Positions 36,032 through 44,843 of a stretch of DNA of 44,903 bases are shown here, piece by piece. The stretch is taken from NCBI GenBank assembly GCA_947474165.1, contig CANJHO010000010.1:1-44903 (forward strand), given 5' to 3'. The translations under genes and the position numbers were made by a program. Below the pieces are notes generated by a model, which was not told the origin of the DNA, did not search any database, and saw nothing but the letters and a program-made list of their open reading frames with translations. Source of the stretch: Legionellaceae bacterium (lineage in GTDB: Bacteria > Pseudomonadota > Gammaproteobacteria > Legionellales > Legionellaceae). Positions within the stretch are counted from its first letter, which is position 1; every line of letters starts with the position of its first letter.

Positions 36032-37033
36032 ATGGGACGTATCTTGATTTTTATTGTTAGCCTTTCTCTCTCCACCTTTGTTTGGGCATCCAACTGCAAC
36101 AACGGTGTTTACATTTCAACAAATTGGCTAACGATGGCAAAGCGTGACAAGGATATTTCTGCTCTCGCAAAACGCCTCCAGCAGTCAAGCATTACAAATG
36201 TCTATATCAGCACGAACGGTGTCACTCCAGATAACACGGTTGCGAGAAGCTTCCTCTCAAGACTCAAGGACGATATGCCCAATGCAAAGGTCATTGGAAT
36301 GATCAGCAAGCGCCCTTGTGCGGCAGGGATGGCCAATACTTCAAAATGTTTTGATATGACTGCCGACAAGGATCGCTTCTTTAATGCAGTTTCGGGTCTA
36401 TGGCGCATGGGATTTGACGGCATTCAGTTGGACTTTGAGCCTGTTCCAAATCCAAAAGACCATTGCCCTCCAAATGTTTCGAACTGTAACGTTGTCAGCA
36501 ACGAGTTCCTAACTATTTTAGACAAGCTAAAGGCCAGTAAGCCTAAGGGGAAGATCATTTCCGTGGCGGGATATTTTTTGGACATGAAGGGGCAACAGAA
36601 GATCTCTCCATCGGTGCCGGCAGGTCAGTCGCTTTTAAGCTGGAACAGAACATACTATTCATCGGTAATGTCACGAGCGGACCAGGTCATGGTGATGGAC
36701 TATGATACGGCGTTAAAAAAAGCGACCGATTATTCACAATTTACGGCTTGGCAGGTGCAAAATTTAAAAGAATTGGCCAGTGAAACCCACACCGATCTTC
36801 AGATCGGTCTGCCAGCCGACAACATGAAAGGCAGAAAAGGCCTGTACGATAGGTCAGCAGAAAACTTGAAGACAGGAATGCTCGGCGTACAAAAGGGATT
36901 GGGAGCCGCTTCGTGCATCAGCAACGTCGGCGTATCTATTTATGATGACGAAGGAATGACGGACGATCAATGGAAGTCATTCAACGACATTTTTTCAAAT
37001 TCTCCATCTCAGACACTAGCGCCCAAAAATTAG
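36032..37033 (+). CDS. Secreted GH18-like glycosidase
   Basis: 333 residues from ATG 36032, which has GAGGGG just before it and begins a signal peptide (MGRILIFIVSLSLSTFVWA-SN). The GH18 strand-4 motif is DGIQLDFEP: the catalytic Glu (about E136) and the D two before it are there, but the first inner Asp of DGxDxDxE is Gln. Other parts suit a TIM barrel (VYISTNGVTPD, KVIGMISKRPC, VMVMDYDTALKK, IGLPADN). Paired cysteines suggest export and disulfides. Codon use (many AAG, GCG) differs from the adjacent AT-rich genes, which hints at transfer. Substrate unknown; chitin or peptidoglycan-like glycans are possible. Confidence 0.65.
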   Translation: MGRILIFIVSLSLSTFVWASNCNNGVYISTNWLTMAKRDKDISALAKRLQQSSITNVYISTNGVTPDNTVARSFLSRLKDDMPNAKVIGMISKRPCAAGMANTSKCFDMTADKDRFFNAVSGLWRMGFDGIQLDFEPVPNPKDHCPPNVSNCNVVSNEFLTILDKLKASKPKGKIISVAGYFLDMKGQQKISPSVPAGQSLLSWNRTYYSSVMSRADQVMVMDYDTALKKATDYSQFTAWQVQNLKELASETHTDLQIGLPADNMKGRKGLYDRSAENLKTGMLGVQKGLGAASCISNVGVSIYDDEGMTDDQWKSFNDIFSNSPSQTLAPKN

Positions 37034-37248
37034 TCGCTTAAGAAATAACTTTGAACAATGAAGGCTGAATTTTTCGAGTTTCATATTTTATTTTCCAACA
37101 GGACAGATGAGGTGCAATCAAAATAGCTTGCACCTATTACGAATAAATTCTTTTAATCAAATACACTGGAATCCCTCCTGATTTATCAAATTAATGTCTC
37201 TAATCACATCAGGTTTGTTATCTAAAATAAAACCACAAAAACATCATT

Positions 37249-37269
37249 ATACCGTAATAACTACGGTAT
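37249..37269. promoter_or_regulatory. 21-bp palindrome, left site of a matching pair
   Basis: ATACCGTAAT-A-ACTACGGTAT is a 10-1-10 palindrome with one mismatch. A nearly identical copy lies at 42767-42787, beyond the far end of the next two genes. It is 81 bp before the first gene's start and could be an operator or a recombination site. The rest of 37034-37350 shows no gene. Confidence 0.6.
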
Positions 37270-37350
37270 TTTTAATGAACCACATGATTCATAATAGCCC
37301 ATAATTCAATGCCATTAATCTCAAATTTGAAGTTATTAAGGATTAAGCTC

Positions 37351-38592
37351 ATGCCTAAAATTGAAAATATCTCCGATAGTCATGCGATTGTAAGTGTGGC
37401 CTCTGATCCCACTGCATCATTCAATCACCTAATAGATGAAACGGTAGAAGAAAATGATGAGACCTATCTCAAGCTCAACTCATTGCTAAGGGAGGGTACT
37501 ATTCCTTTTTTCCAAGCCACCATCAAAAAGAATCTTGAGTTATATGCAGGTACTCCTGTTATCACCTCCTATCAAATTAATTTGCCTAAATCATCGTCTG
37601 CAGAAACTTTTACCATCGATATAAAATGTAAATTTAGATGGACTGATGAACCCAAAATGCGCATTCGGATCATGGCATTGAATGCCCTCGAATTACCCCC
37701 ATCTTATCGGGAATTTCCAAATGCGATGGTTTCTACCTATCACCCGCCTAGCTTACGCCAACAAACGATGAGTTGCTTAGGCTACTTCTTTAGATCAGAT
37801 ATGCAATCATTGCTGAAAAATGCAAATGATGCCCATGGGATTGATAATAAAGAACGTCTTTATTTGCAAGCTTATAAAAGGGCTCATACCGATGTTCAGC
37901 GTATCCAAGTGCTAGAAAGTCTAATCAATACATTGGCTGATTTTCATCAACATCTAGATAAATTATGGCGTCAGGATTTTAATACTGGTGAACGTGATTT
38001 CATGCAAGATGTAAATTTAATTAAAATTAATCGTTATCTAAGTCAATTACCTGAAAATTATCCGCTAATAACCCCAAATGCCCAGATACTAAATGATCAA
38101 TTTAAATCGATTTTTTACTTGCTGAAAGAAAATCATCTTGAGAAGGCTTGGGCACTGTATAAATCTATTGCAACGCCCAGTTATTTTATTCAACGCAGCT
38201 TTCCAAATCTAGTTGCGATGACACATCAACTTTCGGCTATTTTTATAATTGCGCGTCTAGATAAATGGTACGGGCCAGACATCTATAGACCTGAACATGA
38301 AATCATTGCTTGTGTATTAACCGAGTTACAAAAAGCTTGCGCCTCACTAACAAAATATAACTCAGAACAAGTCGGTATCCTGAACGAAGGAGCCATTAAA
38401 CCCATAGAGCAACTTATTCAAACAGGTCTAAGGGCTGCAAGTACAACATCTGACGAACGAAAAAGAGCAATCTATGATGAGGACGTAAAATATAACCAAC
38501 AAATGGCGGACATTGGGGTAGATCCAAGCGCCCGTATCCTCACTGAAAATATGGACATTAATGATTCACAACAAATCGAATACTTACTTTAA
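37351..38592 (+). CDS. Unknown protein, partner of the AAA+ gene
   Basis: 413 residues from ATG 37351, which has AAGGA 8 bases upstream; the frame is open 14 codons further. Not recognised. It is soluble, acidic in the N-terminal part (DETVEENDETYLKL) and helical later (AYKRAHTDVQRIQVLESLINTLADFHQHLDKL, then EHEIIACVLTELQKACASLTKYN). Residues about 70-125 look beta-rich (TSYQINLP…FTIDIKCKFRWTDEPKMRIRIMALNALELPP). No signal peptide or membrane helix. It ends 31 bp before the OTU-like/AAA+ gene in the same direction, so the two probably form one operon and may act together. Confidence 0.65.
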   Translation: MPKIENISDSHAIVSVASDPTASFNHLIDETVEENDETYLKLNSLLREGTIPFFQATIKKNLELYAGTPVITSYQINLPKSSSAETFTIDIKCKFRWTDEPKMRIRIMALNALELPPSYREFPNAMVSTYHPPSLRQQTMSCLGYFFRSDMQSLLKNANDAHGIDNKERLYLQAYKRAHTDVQRIQVLESLINTLADFHQHLDKLWRQDFNTGERDFMQDVNLIKINRYLSQLPENYPLITPNAQILNDQFKSIFYLLKENHLEKAWALYKSIATPSYFIQRSFPNLVAMTHQLSAIFIIARLDKWYGPDIYRPEHEIIACVLTELQKACASLTKYNSEQVGILNEGAIKPIEQLIQTGLRAASTTSDERKRAIYDEDVKYNQQMADIGVDPSARILTENMDINDSQQIEYLL

Positions 38593-38623
38593 GTTACTTT
38601 ACTTATTACAGAGGATTAATGTC

Positions 38624-41600
38624 ATGTCACTACAAACAATCAATGTACCATTAGATAATAATAGTATTTTGTCAGCCCTTATTTTAAGCCTGCTATTACC
38701 TATCATCAATGATGAAGAAAAATTCGACCAAACTTTTAATCGATTATTTTCTGGTGCATCACATAGAATAGCTGGTCGTCTTATTTTAGAATTAGAATCC
38801 TATACCCCAGAGCAACTCCCTGCTTCATTAACCCAACTAATCAATACTCGATTAAGACCCCAAATTACCCAACATATGATGGAAAATAAAGAGGAATATA
38901 TTCCTTTATTTAAAGCATCAGAAACTCAATTTATAGAAGCCATTGAAAACTTCAGGCATGGCAATAAGGCTTGTCAACGCCAAGAGATCATGGCAGTCAC
39001 GCATTTATTGAATATCAATTTATTTGCATACAAAAACTCGAAAGACAAAGACCCCACTGTAAGCTATTTATCCAAAATACCTTCAGAGACTTCTGTACAT
39101 ATCGTCATTACAGATAATGTCTGTCAATATATGATTGACCCCATGACTTTATCAGAGACATTGCGTAAAAATTTACGCCTTGTTGTGAATACACCCGCTG
39201 AACCTATCTCTGTGGCCATTGATCCTCAGTTATTTAAGCACGCAAAACTACAACAAATTTTAGCCAAGACTCTTTCCATTTTTCCTCAGCAACTATCAAC
39301 CATATCTGCCAAAATACCCCGAATCAATACAACACCCGATCCATTTAGTGCACCTACGCCCACCAACATGCAACTGTTTATGCGTTTTGATGCGCAACGT
39401 GAAATTCAAAGTATCACTCGAGAAATGACAAAGGTTAATCTAACCGATCCTAAAAAAATTAATGGCACAGAAGCTTGGGTCCGTTCCATGACAAAATCTT
39501 CCGCTGTAGGTAGCCTAAGCAGTCTATCAACCATCGGGCTCGTCACACTGATTGGTGAATTAGGGATAGGGGCAGGCATTGGTATTGGGGCAATTCCTGT
39601 GGTGGGATTACCCATTGCTGCGGTCATGCTAGTCTCCGTATTAGGTGCCGCTGTATTTGGTAAGCACTTTGCTATAAGATTTGAAAAGATGTTAGCGGAA
39701 GTCCATGCGCTGTTGAACGACCCCATGAATGAAAATAGGTATGCTCAAGCTGCAGATTTATTGGATGAAGAATTCAAGCGTTTTCTCCTAACCAGAGCCC
39801 TAAGGGATCTTTTTTTAACTCACCAACATCATGCCATTGGTCATTTTTTTAGAGCACTTTGCGCTGAAAAACGCAATGATGAAATGACGGCTTATCTTGA
39901 ATATAAAAAGGCGTTTGTTGCTGCTTCACGTGCTGGTTCATCTTTAACCGTTTTTGTATCTCAACTTCAATTATTAAAACTACTAAAAAACAGCACTAAT
40001 GCAGAACTTTCCTCTTCCATCAACCGAAATATTGAAATCGATCGCATTATCATTGAGTTAACCGCACATTTTCAGGATGGAATCTCTGATTTATATTGGA
40101 AAATACATACCAAAATGACTGGAATGGCCTTTGCCTTTGCAAGTGGCACTCAATTATCAGACGATCAAATAGAATCAGCCAATACTTTTCTTATCACTGA
40201 CGGCTTATTTATGTTAAAACATTTTTCAGGTGGCCTTGGGCAATTTATGGAACTATTTGGCACATTTTTTCAAGGTGCGACACTTGTCTATTTCAACCAA
40301 ACCAATCAATCTTATCTAAAAGAAAATACAAAGCTGAAATTGCACGCCGAGCTCGGCACTGGAATAGCGATTCATGATGATCTGATTATAATAAAACTTG
40401 CACACAAAAAACTCTCTAAAGCGGCAGCCATGTTGAAAATATTTAAAAATGAACATGGCTATCTAAGTCAACACCACGCAGGTATTTCTACTAGTATTAA
40501 ACTAATGGAAACTTTTATGCTGACGCTATTTACCCTATGGATCAATGAAGAGAATATAAGCAGTGCACAATTTCAAAATATCGCTGATTCATTATTTATA
40601 GATCGCTCTCAAGTGATATTACACGCCAACGATATCCAATCATCTATTGGCTTCCTTACTAGAATTCACCGTGATTTTGGTTTGGTTTTTAATACGATAG
40701 ATGATTGGTTAGATGCCCTCTTAACAAACCCAAGTGCCATCGCTGATAAAATATCAGATAGAACAGGAGACACAATGTTGCACCTTTTGGTTGAATTACC
40801 GAATAAAGATGGTCAGCAAACCAAACATATACAAGATGCGGCTTTGATATTAAAAGAACTTCGCTATAAGCGAAATCATCAGAATAACTCGCCGCTTGTA
40901 ACACTTGAAATAGCGGATCCACTACAACTTAAAAAAATCATTTACACTGAGTTATTCGTTAAAACAGGGTCTGAATTAGATCAAGTTGAAAATATTGTAG
41001 GTAAAATTAAAGCAACCCCTTCTGTTGAAAGCCATTTTATCTTATTAGACGGCCCACCAGGGACTGGAAAAACGACCACTGTATTGAGTCACTTAAAAGC
41101 TCTCGGCTACCCCATTATAGAGTGGGAGCGGGGAAATAAAGGCGACAAATATGTAGGCGCTTTGGTCACTAGAATAGAGGATTTTTTCAAAGATGCGAAG
41201 AAGAAAGCCGCAACTAATGGCTTTCAGATTTTATTCATTGATGAAATAGATGCCATAGTACCCATCGTTGAAGGGGTTGCATCCAATGGATCACATAATC
41301 AAAATGCTGAGATCACTGCCTTTCAAATAGAAATTTCTAAATTAAAAAATCATCCCATCGTTTTAATTGGGGCCACGAATTTTCCAGAACGACTGGCAAA
41401 ACCAATCATGGACCGCGCTGGAACTAACCGAATTTATTTTCCACTACCCGATGTGGCTAAACGTCGACAATTATTACATTATTTTTTCAGGCAAAAAATA
41501 ATAGATACCTCAAGCATTGAGTTATTAGCGGATACTGCCGTTGGTTATTCTCAACGACAATTACAATCATTTGTAGATACCATCAAAGAAACAACCATTA

Positions 41601-42562
41601 CCCTTGAGACAATGACTGAGTATTTTAATACCTACGCTCGCACCCTCAGTAAAGATTTTAATAATGAATTTAATTGTGCAACCCTCTTTATGCCCTCATT
41701 TGAAAAAGAAGGTGAATTAGGTAACTTATTCTCCTCTAACTTAGAATTAGAAGAACAACTGATTCGCTTACAGCGCGATGCCACAACAGATCCTCAAAAA
41801 CATACCTTGCTTTACGGCCCCCCAGGTGGCGGGAAAACAACTGCCGTTAGAGTATTTTCTCAAACCGCAGGCCGCGTCTTAATTTCAATACAAGCCGATC
41901 AGACCACTTCAAAAAAAGTACTTGGCGATATATTTACTAGGGCTAAACAATTGGGCCGTGCGATTATTTTCTTTGATGAAATAGATAGAGTTGCCCAAAA
42001 AGGGACCCTCCACACTGCCTTTTTACAAACGGAAATGGACGGAATCATTGCGAATGATATTACTATTATTGGGGCAACCAACCATCCTGAACGGATTGAG
42101 CCTGCAATCATGAGTCGTTTTAGTAGTAAGATACTTCTTCCAAAACTAGATGAAATTGCCCTCAATAAACCAATTAAAAAAATATTATTAGAGAGTGTTG
42201 CGAAATACAATGCCGTGGTTTATTTCGATACCCCATTAGCTGAAGCCATCAAGGATGGGGCTACTGAATTGGGTCTTGGTGCTGCAGGACTCGATTTACG
42301 AAGCGTTAGTGGCGCAATTGGTTATTTAATGGGTGACTTGAGCCGAGAGAAAAAAGGCGCTATTGGGATAACTTACTTAAAACTTCAAGATGTTATTTTT
42401 GCTCTATATATCAAAAAAATACAGGAAAATATCATTGAAAGACCCCATGCTGAAACAGCAACCTGCACTAGATATATTAGGGATAATAAATCAACCTTTT
42501 TCCCCAATGAAATTCCGCCGAACAGTACACCTGCTCCAAGGTTATCAATGAAAATGATATAA
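38624..42562 (+). CDS. OTU-like plus tandem AAA+ ATPase protein
   Basis: 1312 residues from ATG 38624 (GAGGA upstream). Residues 1-190 resemble an OTU deubiquitinase fold: LDNNSILSALI in place of D-x-N-C-L-F, then ENKEEYIPLF, FIEAIENFRHG…QEIMAVTHLLNINLFAY and HIVITDNVCQYMID in place of the HYD region. The catalytic Cys and His are Ser and Gln, so it looks inactive. Residues about 294-347 form a Gly-rich hydrophobic segment (ELGIGAGIGIGAIPVVGLPIA) that could enter a membrane. A helical middle follows. AAA+ domain 1 has Walker A GPPGTGKT (~809) and Walker B ILFIDEID (~869), with GATN sensor 1; domain 2 has GPPGGGKT (~1064), IIFFDEID (~1113), GATNHPE and MSRF. Both ATPase sites look complete. 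Likely role: a ubiquitin- or protein-binding unfoldase, perhaps delivered to a host. Confidence 0.65.
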   Translation: MSLQTINVPLDNNSILSALILSLLLPIINDEEKFDQTFNRLFSGASHRIAGRLILELESYTPEQLPASLTQLINTRLRPQITQHMMENKEEYIPLFKASETQFIEAIENFRHGNKACQRQEIMAVTHLLNINLFAYKNSKDKDPTVSYLSKIPSETSVHIVITDNVCQYMIDPMTLSETLRKNLRLVVNTPAEPISVAIDPQLFKHAKLQQILAKTLSIFPQQLSTISAKIPRINTTPDPFSAPTPTNMQLFMRFDAQREIQSITREMTKVNLTDPKKINGTEAWVRSMTKSSAVGSLSSLSTIGLVTLIGELGIGAGIGIGAIPVVGLPIAAVMLVSVLGAAVFGKHFAIRFEKMLAEVHALLNDPMNENRYAQAADLLDEEFKRFLLTRALRDLFLTHQHHAIGHFFRALCAEKRNDEMTAYLEYKKAFVAASRAGSSLTVFVSQLQLLKLLKNSTNAELSSSINRNIEIDRIIIELTAHFQDGISDLYWKIHTKMTGMAFAFASGTQLSDDQIESANTFLITDGLFMLKHFSGGLGQFMELFGTFFQGATLVYFNQTNQSYLKENTKLKLHAELGTGIAIHDDLIIIKLAHKKLSKAAAMLKIFKNEHGYLSQHHAGISTSIKLMETFMLTLFTLWINEENISSAQFQNIADSLFIDRSQVILHANDIQSSIGFLTRIHRDFGLVFNTIDDWLDALLTNPSAIADKISDRTGDTMLHLLVELPNKDGQQTKHIQDAALILKELRYKRNHQNNSPLVTLEIADPLQLKKIIYTELFVKTGSELDQVENIVGKIKATPSVESHFILLDGPPGTGKTTTVLSHLKALGYPIIEWERGNKGDKYVGALVTRIEDFFKDAKKKAATNGFQILFIDEIDAIVPIVEGVASNGSHNQNAEITAFQIEISKLKNHPIVLIGATNFPERLAKPIMDRAGTNRIYFPLPDVAKRRQLLHYFFRQKIIDTSSIELLADTAVGYSQRQLQSFVDTIKETTITLETMTEYFNTYARTLSKDFNNEFNCATLFMPSFEKEGELGNLFSSNLELEEQLIRLQRDATTDPQKHTLLYGPPGGGKTTAVRVFSQTAGRVLISIQADQTTSKKVLGDIFTRAKQLGRAIIFFDEIDRVAQKGTLHTAFLQTEMDGIIANDITIIGATNHPERIEPAIMSRFSSKILLPKLDEIALNKPIKKILLESVAKYNAVVYFDTPLAEAIKDGATELGLGAAGLDLRSVSGAIGYLMGDLSREKKGAIGITYLKLQDVIFALYIKKIQENIIERPHAETATCTRYIRDNKSTFFPNEIPPNSTPAPRLSMKMI

Positions 42563-42586
42563 AAAATAAAAAATTGCGTGGTTTAT

Positions 42587-42607
42587 CGCGCCGGAAGTAC
42601 CGGCGCG
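42587..42607. terminator. GC-rich hairpin after the AAA+ gene
   Basis: CGCGCCGG and CCGGCGCG pair around a 5-base loop, 25 bases after the AAA+ stop. It is the most GC-rich stretch in an AT-rich region. There is no T-run on the plus strand; the minus strand has TTTTTT about a dozen bases after the stem, so it may end transcription entering from the right. Confidence 0.45.
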
Positions 42608-42616
42608 CGATCACCG

Positions 42617-42724
42617 CTAAGCGGACGCTGAAAGAGAAATAGCCTCTTTTTCGCCAACAAGTTGATGCATTACATCAGAAACACCCTTTCGACGACTAAA
42701 AAACCGGCCAAATCCCCCAGCCAT
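42617..42724 (-). pseudogene. Short open frame, possible gene remnant
   Basis: An ATG at 42724 gives 35 residues (MAGGFGRFFSRRKG…LSASA) and the frame stays open a further 15 codons upstream with a hydrophobic LPISIASGSLI stretch before a stop. It may be a small membrane peptide or the 3' end of a lost gene. No ribosome site was seen and the protein is not recognised. Confidence 0.25.
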
Positions 42725-42766
42725 GATTAACGAACCACTTGCGATACTGATAGGTAAATCTGTAAA

Positions 42767-42787
42767 ATACCGTAGTAACTACGGTAT
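42767..42787. promoter_or_regulatory. 21-bp palindrome, right site of a matching pair
   Basis: ATACCGTAGT-A-ACTACGGTAT is a perfect 10-1-10 palindrome and differs from 37249-37269 at one base. Together the sites bracket the two-gene module, 5.5 kb apart. No other copy was noticed in the window. Confidence 0.6.
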
Positions 42788-42903
42788 GAATAAAAAGTGA
42801 GCGCCCATTTGTAGACTGATTATGGCACAATAATGGATAATAACTTTACAATATGTGCTATAAATGCTACCATCTCAACTGAGTAATTGAAGAGAGTTGA
42901 GAA

Positions 42904-42933
42904 TGTCAAAAATTGATTTAGGTAAAAATAATT
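42904..42933 (+). pseudogene. 5' end of a gene cut by the IS66 element
   Basis: An ATG at 42904, preceded by GAGAG six bases away, starts MSKIDLGKNN and runs straight into the element's left end at 42934, after which the frame ends within about 8 codons. The rest of the gene would lie beyond the window. The last eight bases before the element, AAATAATT, are the expected target duplication. Confidence 0.4.
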
Positions 42934-42993
42934 GTAACTCCCCAGCTACGTCATCCTGAGCGCGTCTTTTTGCGCGAAGGATCTCCCTGCAGT
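42934..42993 (+). repeat. IS66 left terminal inverted repeat
   Basis: 60 bases from GTAACTCCCC to CTGCAGT. Within it CATCCTGAGCGCG and GCGCGAAGGATC form an imperfect hairpin around a T-rich loop. The same hairpin sequence occurs in the MITE at 26675-26827. Confidence 0.85.
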
Positions 42994-43110
42994 GGCAGAT
43001 ATTTTTGAAAAGTAAAATTCTTTTGGTTTTAATTGATGACCGTCTAAATAGTTTTCCAAATAACATCAAAAAACACTTGAAAAATTATGTGGTTATGATC
43101 AAATAGCCGA

Positions 43111-44505
43111 ATGAAAGACTACGAACAAATCATATCAACGCTTTTGGCAAAGATTGCTGACCTGGAAAAAGTCGTTATACAACAAGCCGCACGAATTGCA
43201 GCCTTGGAAAAACGCTTGGATAAAAATAGCAGTAATAGCTCCAAACCACCGTCAAGTGATGGACTATCAAAACTACCACGCACCACTTCATTACGAGAAA
43301 ACGGTAAAAATAAAAGCGGCGGTCAGCCGGGTCATAAGGGCGAAACGCTGAAACAAACCGAAACACCGGACATCATTAAAAAGCATGTATTAACGACCTG
43401 TCCAGACTGTCATCACTCTCTGCCTCGATCCTCACTTCTTGGGTTAGTGAAACGACAGGTTTTTGATATACCACCGCCCAAAATTGAGATAACGGAACAT
43501 CAAGCAGAAGTAAAATATTGCAAATGCTGTAATAAACCGGTCACGGCGTCATTTCCATCAGGCGTTCGTGCACCCGTTCAATACGGCGAGGTTATTCGTA
43601 GCTGGAGCGTGTATTACCAGTACCAACATTTTATTCCGGAAGACAGACTGCAACAGCTATTTTCTGATTTATATGGCATTCAACTTGCTACTGCGACACT
43701 GACGCGATATAACCGAATTGCATTTGATGCATTGGCTTCATTTGAAGAATCCATATTATCTCAGGTAAAAATCGCCACAGTTAAAAACCTTGATGAAACA
43801 GGGTTTCGGGTTGCAGGCAAAACACAATGGTTGCATGTGGCATCGACTAAAACAGCAACTTATTATCATGTATCGCCAAAACGTAAATCATTACTCGATG
43901 GTCTTTCAGGCACCGTGATCCATGACCATTGGAAAAGTTATTTCAATCTGCTCGGAGTCGAACACGGGCTTTGTAATCAACATCACTTACGCGAATTAAA
44001 GTCCATCATAGAGCATGAAAAAGAGCCGTGGGCTACAGCGATGACTCGAATATTAAAAGTTGCGCTTCGTTGTCGCCATTTTCATGGACATAGCGCAATA
44101 CCGGCAGCACGCATTATGCGGCTGACCAGGATTTACGACAAGATTATCAAGCATGGATTGGCGTTTCATGAAGCACAAACACCGCTGCCTTGCAAAGGCA
44201 AGCGAGGCAGAGAACCACGTCGAACAGGGCACAATCTAATATTGCGTTTGTTTCATTATAAGCAAGACGTCTTGAGGTTTCTTCATGATCCAGCAGTGCC
44301 ATTTACCAATAATGATGCTGAGCGTGATTTACGCATGATGAAATGCAAACAAAAAATATCCGGGGGCTTTCGTTCCACGCAAGGTGCTGAGCAATTTGCC
44401 CGTATTCGCGGATTTATTAGCACGGTACGGAAGCGAGGATTTAATGTCCTGAATTCCATTCAATCGGTTTTTTCTGGTAATATGCTCATCCCTGCAGGAT
44501 GTTGA
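43111..44505 (+). CDS. tnpC: IS66-family transposase
   Basis: 464 residues, apparently intact. An N-terminal coiled coil (LLAKIADLEKVVIQQAARIAALEKRL) and the SSNSSKPPSSDG linker are typical of IS66 TnpC. A zinc finger follows (C97, C100, C137 and C139/C140), then the DDE triad D228 (NLDETGFRV), D272 (IHDHWKSYF) and E404 (TNNDAERDLRMMK), and the closing KISGGFRSTQGAEQFARIRGFISTVRKRG. All catalytic residues are present, so it could still be active. Ribosome site before ATG 43111 is weak. Confidence 0.95.
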   Translation: MKDYEQIISTLLAKIADLEKVVIQQAARIAALEKRLDKNSSNSSKPPSSDGLSKLPRTTSLRENGKNKSGGQPGHKGETLKQTETPDIIKKHVLTTCPDCHHSLPRSSLLGLVKRQVFDIPPPKIEITEHQAEVKYCKCCNKPVTASFPSGVRAPVQYGEVIRSWSVYYQYQHFIPEDRLQQLFSDLYGIQLATATLTRYNRIAFDALASFEESILSQVKIATVKNLDETGFRVAGKTQWLHVASTKTATYYHVSPKRKSLLDGLSGTVIHDHWKSYFNLLGVEHGLCNQHHLRELKSIIEHEKEPWATAMTRILKVALRCRHFHGHSAIPAARIMRLTRIYDKIIKHGLAFHEAQTPLPCKGKRGREPRRTGHNLILRLFHYKQDVLRFLHDPAVPFTNNDAERDLRMMKCKQKISGGFRSTQGAEQFARIRGFISTVRKRGFNVLNSIQSVFSGNMLIPAGC

Positions 44506-44542
44506 CAGGGTACAAAGAGTCCAGCACAACAAGGAACCTCAC

Positions 44543-44833
44543 ATGCATACAGAATCGTACGTTTACCTCTTGGCCAATAAGCATAATAACGTCTTGTATA
44601 CCGGCGTTACTAGTGATTTGATACGCCGCATTTATGAGCACAAGAACAAACTGGTAAAAGGATTTACTCAAAAATACAATGTGGATCGGTTGGTATATTA
44701 TGAAGCATGTGCCAATATCGTCGTGGCCATAGAGAGAGAAAAACAAATCAAAGGGTGGTCGCGAAAAAAGAAGGAGGATCTGATTAATGCATTGAATCCT
44801 GTGTGGGGCGATTTATATCGATCGATATGTTAA
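44543..44833 (+). CDS. Single-domain GIY-YIG endonuclease
   Basis: 96 residues. Y-V-Y-L and V-L-Y-T-G-V form the GIY-YIG pair, with R28-R29 in SDLIRRIYEHKNK, and a later E in YYEACANIVVAIEREKQIKGWSRKKKEDLI as the metal-binding Glu. It resembles the UvrC-N-terminal-type small nucleases that are common in bacteria. AAGGA lies 7 bases before the ATG. It is inside the IS66 terminal repeats, 37 bp after the transposase, so it travels with the element. Role unknown. Confidence 0.88.
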   Translation: MHTESYVYLLANKHNNVLYTGVTSDLIRRIYEHKNKLVKGFTQKYNVDRLVYYEACANIVVAIEREKQIKGWSRKKKEDLINALNPVWGDLYRSIC

Positions 44834-44843
44834 AGACCGTGCT

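Noticed and set aside
42820-42845. Sigma-54-like TGGCAC near 42826
   Set aside because: The -12 TTGC element is missing at proper spacing.
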